From positions 61,296,553 through 61,360,552 of the forward strand of contig NC_084702.1 in assembly GCF_028389875.1 (NCBI RefSeq): 64,000 nt of DNA, read 5' to 3'. This DNA comes from Rhea pennata. Lineage: Eukaryota; Chordata; Aves; Rheiformes; Rheidae. The notes beneath the pieces are model-generated. The model searched no databases. It was not told the origin of the DNA and saw only the letters and a program-made list of their open reading frames with translations. The number at the start of each line of letters is the position of its first letter. Position 1 is the first letter of the stretch. Below are positions 9,361 through 23,700 of the stretch, piece by piece. The position numbers were made by a program, and so were the translations under genes.

Positions 9361-11809
9361 AGGCTGACTGGGCTAGAGGAGGAAATAGGCTAATGGTTTC
9401 TAAGCCAGAGGGAGGAGTCCGTCATTTACTAGTCTATTGTTCCCTGTCAAATGAGCTGTAGATTTATTTTGCAGTATGTAGCTCAGCAGTGCTTGTTTTG
9501 CCCTTGATAGCTATCACAGGTATCTGTTCTAAAACCCAATTCTCTGTCAGAATCACTAGGAACTTGTATTTGATCGCTCAGTTTGTTTTTCTATTTTCGT
9601 TTTTCTAGCTACAACCACTTCCTTTTGGTGGCAAGCCACACGCTTGTATTTGAATAGTGAGCGGACATGGTGAATAAAGGATCTATACTAAGAGCGGTGG
9701 GCAGAGGGGTGATACTAATACTCAACTACCCTCTCGTTTTTATTTTCCTGGATAATCAGTTTTTTTGTAGCATGATATGTTCAATGAATGAATAAATGTT
9801 CCTTTCTGAGCAAAGATTGCTTTGTGTGTTTCTGTGGTGCACACTGTATTCTTTTAGTATATAGCCTTTTCCATAAATCTGAGTGAGACATACCTGACTA
9901 TTCTCTGGCAGTGTTGACTCTATTTCTATCTAATGTTGGCTTCATTTCCACTTTGTATATAATTGAGAAGTAAAAAACAAGCTCAGCAATTCCAAATTTG
10001 AACTGTACTTCTACATCAATAATCATTAAAATTTGTCTTTTAATATCTTTGGTTTTCAAGCAGCCATTCTTTTGCTACACCTTTGTATCAGTCGTGTGAA
10101 CTCATGCTTGTCCAAAGTTAATGATGTTAATTTTTTCACTAGGTAGGATTTGAAAGGACAAATCACATGCTTCAAGAATGAACTATTGTTCAATTTAATA
10201 CTCTTTTCAATATATTCCCATTCCTTTTGTAGACAAAACACTCAGTGTCTGGGGCTTTCAGTCTTTAAGAATGAATGCGTTTCTGTTTTTTGAATACAAA
10301 GAAGTTTAATTTTTGTAAATCATAATGGTTGGGTTGAGTATATTCAGCATTTTTCCATTGATGATAAGTTATTGAGGGGATGACAAGTCATAGGGGGAAG
10401 GAGATGCACTTATATTACTTTTTTGTTAGGTTTTGTGCTATTTTGGAATTTCAGATTATTATTCTTATGATGCCTATTTAAATAAGAATTTAAAATTCTC
10501 TATTCCTTTTTTAAAAAATCTTCTTTTTATTAGTGCAAAAATGTTGTTTTGACAAGCTATCTTGCTTTAGAAGTAAAGGGCTAAATGGTTCTATATTTGT
10601 TATGAGATAGGAAGAAATGCTTCAAATGTTCCTCCTTTTTGGAAGTGGAGTAAAGAAGCTCATAAAATTGACTGTTCCATGGCTTTCTTAGCAAAAATAA
10701 ATTCCCACAGTTAAACATTTTGAGTGAAACAGACTACTGTAATGTGCAAACATAAAGTGAACCATAACAAATTGTTTTGTAAATATATTTAAGAAATTTA
10801 AGGAGCGAGTGGTCTTTCCAGGGCTTTCATCCCAAGTTCTGGGTCAATATTGCTTTTCTTCACTAAATGCAAAGCAGAATATCTTCTTAGTATTCTTTTA
10901 TAACACTCCAATTGCAAAACCCCCAACACTGCTGTAAAAGACACCAGTCCTTTTTGCATAGTTCAGTTTCTTTTTCATTTTAACATTTTTAATATTTCTA
11001 AATAATTTAACCTGTTTTTTAGAAGAACATTTCCTATGGATTCCCATGGATGTAAGGTCTCGGATGATAATTTGTTTTTCAGAATACTCCAAATTGCTCT
11101 AAACATGAGGGAGTGGGGAAAAACTGTATAGAAACAGTATAAAACCGTGTACTATGTACTTATGTATAGAACACACCACGTATTCGGGATAGTGTTAAAC
11201 ATTATTGGCTCAAATATGCCAAATTTATATCTATAAAATTAGTTTCCCCAAATTTATTTTATTTTCCTCTGAAAATATCATAATTTTTAAAACCTCAGAT
11301 AAAACCTTAAAGGAACACTTAGGTAGCTAAGCATACAACTTTGAAGTTTCTTCTATTTCACGTTTTGCACAAAACTTAAAAATATGCAACAGTTATATTT
11401 TGCAAAAGAAATAGGGAAAAGGAATTGTTTTAATATTGAAATCAGAAGTAAAACAGACTAGTAAAGCTTTATTATCCAAACTGGAGAGTGGAAATTTAAA
11501 ACACAAAATGAACCAGCAGAAATTGTAAACTGAAATAGAGATTTGAAAAACAGCATGCTTCTATTTCAGAATATAAGGTATAAATATCAATTTAATGCTT
11601 CCTCTGTCTCCGTATAATTATCACTGTAACTTTGTAAACAGCTTATTTAGTATAGCACTATATTTCTTCAAGGAATACAACAGTAATTCATTAGGTAGAA
11701 TAGTACATCTGAATAGTTTGCTAATGTCATATTACTAAAGATTGTTCCGGTATTTCTAAATCTGAAACGGATTTGAATTTGTATATACAAGGGCAATACA
11801 GAAGACAGG
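9361..11809. other. Intronic DNA, nothing recognised
   Basis: AT-rich sequence starting immediately at the island edge. The short open frames have no recognisable product. It is the first part of the PDE4D intron between the D4 and D5 first exons. Confidence 0.6.
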
Positions 11810-11991
11810 GGAGTCAAGCAGATAGTTGGGACTAGGAGCCCACTAACCTGGGCTCTCTTTCTGGCCATTTGTTTACTGCATGGTCTTGGGCAAGTTAACT
11901 AACATCTCATGTGTAAAATATAAGCAGAAGTGCAGTTATTACAGATCTATGTTAAAGTGATTTTAAGATCATAGAATGAAAGGTACTATCT
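11810..11991 (+). mobile_element. MIR-like CORE-SINE remnant
   Basis: The sequence runs from a tRNA-like head (GGAGCCC..CCTGGGCTC) into the SINE core (TGGTCTTGGGCAAGTTAACTAAC, TGTAAAAT) and ends with GTGATTTTAAGATCATAGAATGAAAGGTACTAT. The latter resembles the tail AGTGCTTTGAGATC..GATGAAAGGCGCTAT known from amniote CORE-SINEs. It is diverged and non-functional, and old enough to predate bird diversification. Confidence 0.82.
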
Positions 11992-14900
11992 AATCATGAA
12001 TAGTGCTAGTGGAATGGGGAAATAAATACTTCAAATAATTTTCCAATTTAACTGTACGAAAAACATCCAGTGTAATAAATGGAGCTGATACTCTGTTTCT
12101 CTTTAAACATTTCATGTACTTTTTGTTCCTCGCATAACTATTATTATTTCATGGACTTGCAAGAGTTTAGCTGTTTAAGAAAAAAATAAAATTTAGCAGT
12201 TTTAAAGGTCATTAGTCATATGTCAATTAAATCATCTTGCCGTATCATCTTACTATGTTGCATTTTTCACTACTGCTATTTCAGACGGGAGGAGCTAGAG
12301 GAGAAATGCCATAGGTCCTAATTCCACTAGTTGTGGAATTTCCCAAAATGTTGTATCTTTAAGATATATCCTATTCTCTCAGACATCTTCTTTTCTAACA
12401 GGTTTCCCTGACCATCATTTTTTAGAGCAGGTCTCCTATAAAAGTTTTATCTCAAGTGGTTTGCAAGTCTAGGTTTCTGAAACCAACTTTTCATCTTTGT
12501 TTATATATAAGCAACTGCACACAGGGAAGGCAATGTTTTCCTTTGCAATCCAGTAAGCTTGGTGCTCGTTCCCTAATGCTGTCTATTTTAGAATTGTACT
12601 TTAGTAAGTGGCTTTTAAAATTTGCCCCTGTCAAGGAAAAGTATTTCCTCTCCCTTTCTTGCCTTGTCCAGGACTAACTTACCATGCAACATCTCTTACT
12701 CTTTAACCATGTAGCATACACTGTTGTATTGCTTACATGCACAGATCCCCAAAGTATCATTTTTTCCTTGAATCTTGTCCTTATACTGCTTGATAAGGGA
12801 TCTAGAAACCAAAATAATACCCAGGGTTCAATGCAGCAGAATATTCTGGTGGCCCAGAGGCTTTATTTTCTATCGGGAAAAGAAGGGAGCTCTATGTGTT
12901 AGCTTCTTGATGCTCTGAGGTCTGGGAAACTGTGTAACACAATTATGATTTGGCTAGATAAACTCTTGGTTTCTGAAGCTACAACTACAGCATCTGGAAA
13001 AATAATAGTACAAATCTTGCCAAAAATCTGATGCATGCTCTAATAAAATGGAACCGTTCTTTCCATTCTAAAACTCATCCTGTTCTCATTTGGTTTGAAA
13101 ACTCCTCTTGATCTAGTATGTCCTAATTACTTCCACCCAACCTAGGGAAGGGAAGACAAATATGTTCAAACTTGCAGGCCAGTAGAAACAGTTCTCAGAA
13201 TTTAATAGCAGTCTCTGTGATTGTAATAATAATTAAGAATTTCGTCATTTACTTGTCTGACAGTATTTTGTTGCTTTGTTTACTATTAAGAGATACTGGC
13301 ACCAAGATGTTACAATAATTGGCATATGCTAACTTTCGTTCAAACATACAAAGAATTCCCACAACTTAATAAATACTGTTGAATTAAAGTTCTCTATGAA
13401 TTATTCATAAAAGATAAATAAAACAAGACACTCATATTTTAAAAAATATTTAAATAAGTGGCTACCAGAGTGTTCTTTCAGTTTTTTGTTTCAAAAGGCT
13501 TGCTTTAGATTATTAGAGTTGTCTGCCTTGAACACTCTAAGTAGCATTAATTTTCATGCTGTTGGAATTTGTAAAAAGATGAGCTTTTAAAATTCACATA
13601 TACAAATATACTTATTTGAATATGAATGTTACTGCAAATGAATGGTGCTAATTTCCTACTTTAGTGAGTATATAAATCTGGTAATTTAGCAGACTGTCAT
13701 AACCAAATAGAGATTAATTGGGACTTAAAACCTTTTATTATAGACATTGCCATGTAATGTCTACGTTAAAATTATTAACCTAATTGTCTAATTTATTTCT
13801 CAACTGTATAATGCATTTTTTCTGCTAGTATTTTTAAAATAGATTTTAGCAACATTATTTAAGTATTAGTAGAGACATCTGTCCAAGAAGTGGTTTCTTG
13901 AGTCGTGGTGTCAGCTCTGTGGCATTCGGCTCATCTTCTAAAAACCTCTATCTTGGGCCATTAGGGTGCATAGCTGACGGGTAATTTAGATGGGAATTCT
14001 ACGTAAAACAGTAAAAGAGCCTTAGTGAATTTCGTATAGAAGGTTTTTTTAAAAGGAACTAAATCATTTTAGCCTGCTGTACTTCTCTATTAGAAGATTT
14101 TGGAGAGAGCGGATGACTGGAAAACTTGTGAGAATATACTGATGTGTTAGAAGTGTAAAGGTGAAAGGAAACTGGGAAAGTATAGGTCCAAAAGCAGGGC
14201 AGAACCATTTGACTGCTAAGTATACAGTCTTGACGGACAGGTTCCAAGACTGATTTTCCCACCAGTGAAAGGCAGGAATTTCATGAAGAAAAAGTGTTAG
14301 ACAAATCCCTCTCAGTATCAGCTAGTGATTTGAACAAAATTTGGTAAGTGCAACATGTGAAATTTCAATTTTTCTATGCTAGTTTGATCAGTATGAGGTA
14401 TATTGCAGTTCCAGAAAATAAGAACATCACCAAAGGATTCTATAAACAAGAATACAACTTATTTCTGAGAACGAGTTCCTTTTCTTTTCTTTTCTTTTTT
14501 TTTTCTTTTGGTGATATAGTAGATTATCACCATGTATGGTTCAAAACCAAAGCTTTACTGGAAATCTAGAGAAATTACATTGAATAGTGCCTATTTAAAC
14601 TGCAAATTCAATGGTGATAAGATAGTATTCTTTGATTACTCTTAAAATGTTATCCTGTTGTCTACATTCTCCTCTTTGATATTTTAAGGCCTTAAGTTAT
14701 ATATAGCAAAGATTACAGTGGCGGAGCAAAATCTGTCAGTTACTGAGAGCAAGGAGATATCCCACCGTTGTTCATTCCCGAGTCCTTTCCAGTTGTGTCT
14801 GCCTCCACTCCTGTGTCTTCCTAGTGACTATTGGCTTAATGTTTCCGGCAGGGTTATGTTGATGGGAATTGTAAAGCTTTACTGAAGATTTCAGACTAAT

Positions 14901-17317
14901 GATTGGTTTAATCATCATGTGCTTGCTATTCCATAAAAAAATATGTCTGTCTAGTTTCCAGTTATTTAAAATGGGTTTGTATTACAGTACAGTGCTGGCA
15001 GTGTAGTTTCTGAGTATCTTCTAGTAATGCCTTGAAGAAAAATAACTGGCTCTTTGTACTTTCACCCTTTCTCCAAGGGCTGAAGTACGTACAATAGTGT
15101 TTGTCTTGATATCCTTTTTCCTTTGGACATATGTGTTGCTATAGACTGGTGATAAATAAGGCAAGATCAAATGCCCAGTTAACTTAGTATGTGCTTATAA
15201 GTGGGCCTTGGAATCCAATTTTTTTGTTTCCTGTTACTGCTGTTTCTATAACCTCTTCCGAAAGATTTTCCCAAATTGAGCCTCTATAGAGAACAGGTCC
15301 ATTTGCTCTTTTGGACCCTACATACTGAGAAAACTTCTAAGTAAGTACTTAGTCTAAAACAATGGCAGAAGTCTACAGAGGAAAGAAAAGCAAAAACTTG
15401 CCCTCTTTGAGATCTTAAAAATCACTAGAAACTTTAATATATTTGGAACAATAGCTTAGCTCAGTTTTATTATTATTTCCAAAGCAGAGTCATAGAGCTA
15501 CATTCCCAAAGGGAAGTAAATGTATAAAAGAAGCATCTGTCCTTTGCTTTGGCGTAACCTTACATTGAGGAGATTAATCAAAAATCTAAATTAAAAATCT
15601 CTGTGCATATACATGCATGTGTATTTAAACACACACATGCAAAGATGAGGAAAAAATGTAAGTTTATATTTCTTAAAAAAAGAGCAGATTGTTTCAGGAG
15701 AATATGAAGTGCTATAAAGATGTGCTCAAGATCTACGGCTGTTGAAGACAATATACAGTTGCTTATCCTTCTTTTTCACCTGGGAAATGTAATAGAGAGC
15801 AGAAAATTTCCTGCCAAATGCTGAAAGTAGGAAACCGCTGGATGTTGTCAACATAGGTTATCACAGCTATTCACTTTCTTACAGCAGCTGACCGTTAAAA
15901 GCGATGAGAATAAGAGCAGTTAGTATTAAAATGACCTTTTAAGTTTTGGACACTTTCATTATTTTTTTCCATTATTATCTCTAAATTCATATTCTTAGAT
16001 TAAACTCATCAACTCCTTTTTATTTTTGTTTTCTTTCTCTTCATAAAAAGAAATAGGACCGGGTATTCCAAGGTAACAATTGGGTTCTCAAGAGCAGTGA
16101 GGGGAACGTTTATAGAAGTGGATACTTTGGAGTTAAAAAGGAGGTGGTATTGGTAAGAAAATATGGGAGAGGAGACAAGTAAATAGAAGAGGATAAATGT
16201 TCTGTCCAAGTGTTCTAGCCACTGTTATAACATCAAATAAAGATACCACAGATTTAAGACCGAGTAACCTATCTGATCTTAGCGATCTAATGACAGGATG
16301 GTGCAGAGGACTGGTACGTGTGTATCACAGGCTCCAGGAACTGGAGGTCATTTCATTTCTCTCTATCCAGTTATAAATTGTAGTGTATGGGCAACTCTTG
16401 TTTGTCTGTGCACTGATGTTCGAAGCCAAGAATGTTTAGGCCTAGTCTGCATTTGGCTGTGAGAATAAAAACAACATGCACTTAAGATAGGTGTTTTGAT
16501 ACATCTACATTGTTTACAGGTTTTCCCATATGTGAAGAGAAAAATGCTGCTATGGTATTTAAGCTATGCATAAATTTCATGAATGATCCGTCTATTTTCA
16601 TCAGTTAACAAGGAGTAAACACAGAGTACCGTATAAAAATTACCGAGATACTCCCCTCAATTTCTGTTCTCCACTACTGTTGCTTACTAAAATAAAAAAG
16701 AAAGACATAATAGCAAATAATAACACTTCAAGGACATGAAGAAACCAAAATATTGGATTAAGTGTTAAATAGCCTAGCTTATCTAGAAACAGATATAAGC
16801 AAAGAACACCTACTACTAAATCTTCGCTAAAATCATCTCACAAATCTCACCACCTTTCGATTACTTTCTGACTAGTTCCCTTCAGTTGCTACAGAGATTG
16901 GTTGATTTTCCTTAGGAACTAAACCAGTTTACATTTGTGCTTACTGATTATAAACTAGTAGCAGAAAATGTGGTCACTTGAGAAATGTAGGCTTCAGCAG
17001 GGTTTCCAGCAGAGTGGTTTTGGTTTATGGCAGGAGACTGCTCTTAGAAAAAGTACTTTTCCTGTCACCTCATATGCCAGAAACTCTATGTGTCATCGTA
17101 AAAATAAAAATAAGCTAGTTTCCAGTGCTGATCTTCTGAAGACTAGCAGAATTCCTTGGATTAAGGGTGATTTCATATTTACAGTGTGTTTTTCTTTTTG
17201 AAAACTTCTGTAGTATTTTAAACCCTACAAAATGCTTTCTACAAAAAGCATTTCAAGCTTTGTATATAAATTTTAAAACTGTATAGCAAAGATCTCTTGT
17301 TTTCTATTTATTGCTGT
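11992..17317. other. Intronic DNA, nothing recognised
   Basis: AT-rich non-coding sequence. A pyrimidine-rich low-complexity tract (CTTTT units and poly-T) lies at about 14478-14508. A weak tRNA/MIR-like patch near 16295-16375 is too diverged to call. Confidence 0.5.
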
Positions 17318-17765
17318 AGAATCATAGAACTGGAAGGGATTTCAAAGCAGAATCACCCACACCTATGTTATTCCCAAAAGATACTTTCTTATTTTCTTTC
17401 AGTATTTCTTCGCATTTTGTATTTTTAGAATTCTGTCTAGTGGTTGCTTTCTTTTAAACTATCTCCAGTTTTGCTTCATGCTTTTCATTATATCCCAGTC
17501 CCAAAATTAATCAAAGGCCTTCAGCTGAGGAACTGCTAAGACAGGATAGTGCAGAAGCATAGCTTAAGAGTTCTACAACTTATGCTCCCATTTACTTATC
17601 CTAGTCTAATGTTTGACTCTTCCCCCCCCCCCCCCGCAGCGTGGCAATATTGAATCATATTCAGCTTCTCATACACAATAACCCCAAGTGCTTTTCAACA
17701 GAATTGATGTCTAATTGATTATCTTGCAGTTGATTCTTCCCAGGTGTACATTCCTCCTAATCCTG
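17318..17765 (-). mobile_element. Degraded CR1 LINE 3' fragment, minus orientation
   Basis: The left end AGAATCATAGAACTGGAAGGGAT is the reverse complement of the CR1 3' terminus. At 17655-17755 the text CATATTCAGCTTCTC...ACCCCAAGTGCTTTTC matches the CR1 interior (usually CATGTTCAGCTT...ACCCCCAGGTCCTTCTC). The middle is poorly preserved and contains a run of 14 C at 17622-17635. The right end is approximate. Confidence 0.8.
17622..17635 (+). repeat. Poly-C run (14 bases)
   Basis: Uninterrupted C tract inside the degraded CR1 copy; length may vary or be unreliable in sequencing. Confidence 0.9.
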
Positions 17766-20700
17766 TAATAATAAATAGAGATCAAGTACTTCCCCAAAGT
17801 GATGAAGTATTAAAAATGAATATAGTCAAAATGTCATTATTTTTATAATATAATGTATAGTATAGGGTCAGCAGGAAACTCTTGCAGACCGCTAAACCTT
17901 TTGATACAATATTTAGTGTTCCATAAATACTTAAAAGAAAAGTTTTGACTTGATGGTCCAATTGGAATAACAAGCAAGCATTGATGCTCTAGTAGTAGAG
18001 TTGTTGCTGCATATGATAATAATGATTTATAGGTTTTTTTTTTTTTAGTGACAGATGTATCCTCAAATAAAACATGGCAAGGAAGAGCTTTTTTGGGGAG
18101 AGAGGTGAAGCCTGCAGCAAATAATTAAATTGTCCATTGTAAAATTCTTATATCTGCTAAATAACGCAGCAGCATAGAACAGTCCACACGAATGGAAACA
18201 GCTGACTAATTCTCACCTGGATCACACTCACAAGCAAAACTGTATCAGCAGTTTCCACTGCAGACTTTTTCTATACATTAAATCTTTTCAGATCTATTTA
18301 ACTTTTAATGACTATAAGCATGGTAGAAATTTTAATGAGTGGATCTAGAAAGAATAGATTGAAAGATTATTGTGTGAGGAGAATTATCAGATGTCTGGCC
18401 AATCATTTTTATATTGCTTTAGAAAACCTTGTTTTGCAAAATGTGAATTCAGATATTCTATTCTCCTTGTATGTTAAGGACCCCTTATTATCAAAGTGTA
18501 TCTACACATAGTAGGGGTAAGGAATCCTGAAGTGCAATTTGAAAAGCATCTAAGAGAAGAAAATTTTGCTGAGTTGGCAGTAACAAAATTGAAAGAATAA
18601 AGTAATAGTAAACTTGTTTAGAAACCTAGAAAAATGAGCAGACTGAAACCCACGCATGCATTTTCTGCCCTTCCAACCATATGATATTTTTCACTGGTGC
18701 AGAAATAGGAAATTAGCTGAGAAATTATGCATAAATAAATGTCAGTTAATTTCAATTCACAGCTTATTCACTTTGAGTCTTTCTTTAGATATATACTTGT
18801 AGTTTAAGATTATACATACAGCATGCACCAAATAATGTAAGAGAAGTGCTGCTGCCTTCTCTCCAGGTTCCCTTCCAGGAGCTGTGTATGTATGTGTAGA
18901 AACCTGACTGAAGTCTGAATTTCATTGCACTTCTTAGATTTTGCAAGAGGAAGCTGGTAAGGCCAAGAGGTCCTAGAACATTGCTCCCTTTATAAGCTTA
19001 TTGATTTCCGAAGCTCCAGCTTTATCCTAGTGTGTAGCTGTAAAAAATTAGAGGATATTATTTTTGAGGGAATAATCAGCCACAGCATTAAATTAAAATC
19101 AGTCATGATTTTACAGAAAATCTGTAACGAGTATCACAAGATGAACCTCATCATGTTCCCAAAACTTGGAGGTATTCTGAACTGCTGGACACTTCAGCAA
19201 GTGCTTATTTTAAACACCCTGGATGAAATTTTCTGATTTACCAAAATGAACTTAAAGAGCTCAGAGACTTCAAGAGTAGAAAACCTCTTCTACAGTCCCA
19301 TTTTCAGTAGAAAAAGAATAAAGATGCCAAGGCATCCTGTGCAGCGTGTTGATTCCCTAGAGAGTGCAAAGGATTCAGGAAAATGCATGATGGAGCCAAC
19401 CTCCTTAATGTCTGATCCACAGTTTTATAGTTTTCTGGGCATAATGGAGGGTATGTCCAGCTGCCTCAATTCCTACTCTATTTTTGAAAATCAAGTAAGA
19501 ATATTGACTGTCTGTTTGAATATGTTTATGAATGTGTATTCATTTGCATGAAAAAAGATATTTAAAAGGAGACCAAGGTACTATTGCTCTTCTCTCTTCA
19601 AACTTCCTACCATGCTAGGCGAGTAAGTTTGCCATCTGAGTAGACTTTGTAAAACAAACTAAACACTGATGTATTTTGACTCATTCATAAATCTTCAAAT
19701 TCTGCTTTGTTATCTAATATTTTCTTCTAGATAATAATGATGATTAACCCCTTGGGTACTGAACATGCACCAGTTTCCCTGCTTCCAAAGAAATGACTTT
19801 GGTTTGAGAATTACATAGCTATTTTAGTTTATGATGTGAATAATATTAACATTAAGAATGTTGGCGGAAATGAAAGAGTAAGTTACTTTCAGATAGGTTT
19901 ATTTCCTGACTGGAACTTGGAGCTTTAATTTCACTTGTGACTGTATAATCCCTTTATATTTAGTGTCTCTATTTTAAAAATTTATATATCATTAAGTATG
20001 ATTCTGCAACACTTATTCGAAAGATCAAGTCATCCAGTGATAATCCAAATATCGTATAATTTAGATTTGATCTGAGATTACAGATGGATACAGATAGATA
20101 AAGAAATATGAAGAAAAGAGACAGAACGTATGGGCAGCTTAACCTGGATCAGAATTCCCAAATGCTCTAGAATGCCTTCCTTCGTATGCGAAGCTTTCTT
20201 GCGCACTTAAAATCGGGGTCAAGCATTACAGTTAGAGTATCTGAGAATGCCGGGTCAGAATGGGAAAACAGTGCTTAGCATTTACATTGGGTAGTGTGGT
20301 GTAACGTAGGTGTCAAGACTGAAAAAGCAGCATCTGTTGATCACGCTCGGAAGCGGGCCCTTTTTCTAGGCCTTTCTATAAGCACTATATCTGCATTTTG
20401 CAACTTCTAAATGATATGAACATCCATTTCTGCTTCCACAGATTTTATAAAGCCTCTGAGTCTTATTTTTTGCCTTATGATCAGTCTGCACCTCTTTCTC
20501 TCAGGACAAAAAGGAGGGCATCTGAGAGAGAGAAAAGTGGTAGAGTCAGAGCTCTATGAACAGAATCACCTTTTTTTCATTACTTAATGCTTAATGTGCC
20601 TTTTGGAAAACATTTAAATTTAGCACCAATGAAAGTTGTGTGTACTACAAATGGTGCAGATGCTATTTTTTATGGGCTCTTGAATTTTAAACAGTTTTGT

Positions 20701-23700
20701 ATTTTTTTCTGTTTTTATTTTGCAGCAGAGAGAGATGTCAGCTCTTACTTCTCATATAGATGGGTTATTGTATGTGAAATATTAACACTGGATATTACCT
20801 GTCATTTGAACAGGCTGAATGTATGGCAAGGTGTATGATTTACTTGGGTTCCATGCTTAATTGCTTAACTGGTAAGGCTTAAGGTAATCACTTAAAGTCA
20901 TGTTCATGAAAGATATTATCAATATTTTTGCAGACATAGGAAAGCAGCCACTGCAAAGGGAATTTAAAAGAGCATAATGAGTTAGTTTTGCAAATTATTT
21001 CTAGTGCATTTCTCCCTAACAATAAGAAAAGAATATTTTCAGCTTGTTTGAAAATTTGACAAGTGTTAATTGAGAGCTGGCATTATGAGCTGATTTGGAA
21101 GTGCAAGTTATCATACAGGAAGAAAGATATAAATGAAGTGAGGATAATTAATGAATAATCTTGAAGGTGAATGAAGCAACTTGTATTTGATGCCACAGAA
21201 CAAGGAAAGATAGTAGGGGGATTCACCAAGGGACAGAGAGATGTTGAAAAAGTGAATTAGGAAATTTTCTTTACAGCAGCATTCTAAAGGAATGAATGAG
21301 ATTAAAAATAACGACTATTTTTTATAATGTGGACTAGAGTGTTATCTTTGTAGATACATGGATGGGAAAAGGTATTTCTAAAATCTATAATGTTTTGCTC
21401 TTCAGTGTGGACTTACTATCTTGCATAGATCATCCCTGAACAAGTATCTATTGCAAAATGTCCACATACTCTTAAGCAGCAACATTTAATATTGTTAAGT
21501 TCTTTGTACTATATAGCCTCTATATATATAGAAGAGTTGTACATTTTTTGACTTTATTTTGGAAGTCCTGTGAATAAAAGGTCATGTGTATTTTACTGTA
21601 ATACTTCATATTATTTGTTTCGTATATATTTTGTAAATATTCTTATTTTCTAAGATATAACATGATTTTAGACAAATACAAAGTTATATTTAACCTGTTA
21701 TCCATATGTAAATGAAATATGGAAAAAAACTGAAGGATGGCTTCCTGAGTGCCATTTTAGTAATGAAAAGAGGTAACTACATTTATTTGTAGCAGCTACA
21801 GTATTCAAGTGAAACTCTATGTTCATTTTGCAAAGAGGGTTTATTCTTCCAGTAATCTGCGCAACTCTCTCACTCACCAGTCAGAGGAAGAGACTCCTAC
21901 ATTAACACATTTCATTGCGTTATGGCAAATCCTCTTATTATTTCATTAAAAGAATCTCTTTTGGGGCTTCATGGAGGGAGCTTCTCCTTTTCTAACATTA
22001 GCAGAGTAAGTCAATGACCTAGACTTGTCTAAGGGATACCTTGAGAGATATTTGCAGAGTTATAGTAAAAGGTTTATTTTTTTCTGTTTTTCCTATCAGT
22101 AATTTTTGCTTTGCACTACTTTCTACTCTCAATGATATTTTCCTTTTTTTTTCCTTAACAGAATACAGTTAAAAATATGAATAAAAAGCATGTATCAAAA
22201 TCCTTCAAATAATGGAGACAATTCAGTAATTGTTCACGTGGATGTAATTGATACCGCAGAACGCGAAATGTATTTTGAACAATGACAATGTAACAAATTG
22301 GATGCAAATGGCAAAGTATCCCGTTTCAAATATTTTCTGACTGGTTTACAGTGATGACTCTGGCTTTTTACACAATAATTTTTGTCAAATAGTCTATTTT
22401 ATGAAAATGTATCCAAAGACATTTGGATGTTTTTTTAAAGGTTACTTTGAATCAAACTAATTTTCTAGGATGTCATATCTGCTGTAATAGTTTAGAAGGA
22501 TGTTGAGACATATTACGTATCTATTAAAATAATTTAACATATCTTCATATATTAAGAGAGGGTAGGTCCTGACTGAAAGTGTAGATACCTATAATTCAAA
22601 ATTCTCTTCACCCACAGGGAGAGGAAAGTACACATTTTTAAATCGAAAGAGAAAAAAAATAACTGTCAGGTAGGTATACTTTACATGCAGGCTGATAAAT
22701 TTTCATGTCACTTGCTAAAAAGGTGTTGTAAGAAGAAAATGGTAATATGATAAAATTATATGGTAGGAAGTTGATTAAAAAGATATCAACTAGTCTTGGT
22801 TATGTAAATAAAAGTGTGTTATTTGCGTGTGTGTGTATTTACTTACTGTTATGACTGTGGTTTTCCAGGAAGCCTAAAGAACCTAAGCAGCCAGCTATCT
22901 TTTGAAATCACAGGCCAAATTAGTAGTTTATAGAGAAATTTGTATTACTGTAGTAATGAGAGTTTAGTTAAAAAATAATAATAGTCACAACAGACCATTA
23001 AGAATGAGGCTTCTAGTTTTGCCTAGGCACTTTGTGCCCTACCAGAGTTTGAGCTACTTGCAAAATTACTGTTGCCATGTAAATAGAAAACTGATAAAAT
23101 AATTGGATTTTCAGAGGTAGTGAACACATCTGTTGAACTCCTAGCTATTGTAGATGCTTGAAATCATTCAGTGAAGAGTATAAACCCTAAAGCAGGTTAT
23201 GCTGAACTAAATGAATGTAAGCAGGCAGAACTGCAGCCCAGTTGTGATAATTGCATAGGTGCCTGCTATAACATCACAGGAAATTTTATTGGAGAAGCTA
23301 CTTCATATTTTGCTCAGGACATTTGGCTAGCTATGCAGAATAGTTTACATGCAGTAAACAAACATTCTTGCTTTCCTCCCATAGCTTTTTTTGTGTTCCT
23401 GTATATCTACATTCCACTTTGATATAGAGGCTAGGATGAAGAAAGCATTTGTAAAACTATTCACAATGAAAAGAGCAAAACAAGATGACGGCCATTTCTG
23501 CCCAACGCAGGTATCAGACAGACAGACACTAAGCTCCCTTTCCTAGTTGACAGAAATTGTCCCAGAGCCTAAATTATACTCCGTGCCTATAGGCCTTGTA
23601 ACGCAAGTGCCTGAAGTGCTCTATTCTTGATGTTTCAACATAAACAAAGAAGTAAATTGCAAGACTGAGAAGTGTTTGCTTAGGAAAACCTGCATGGTCC

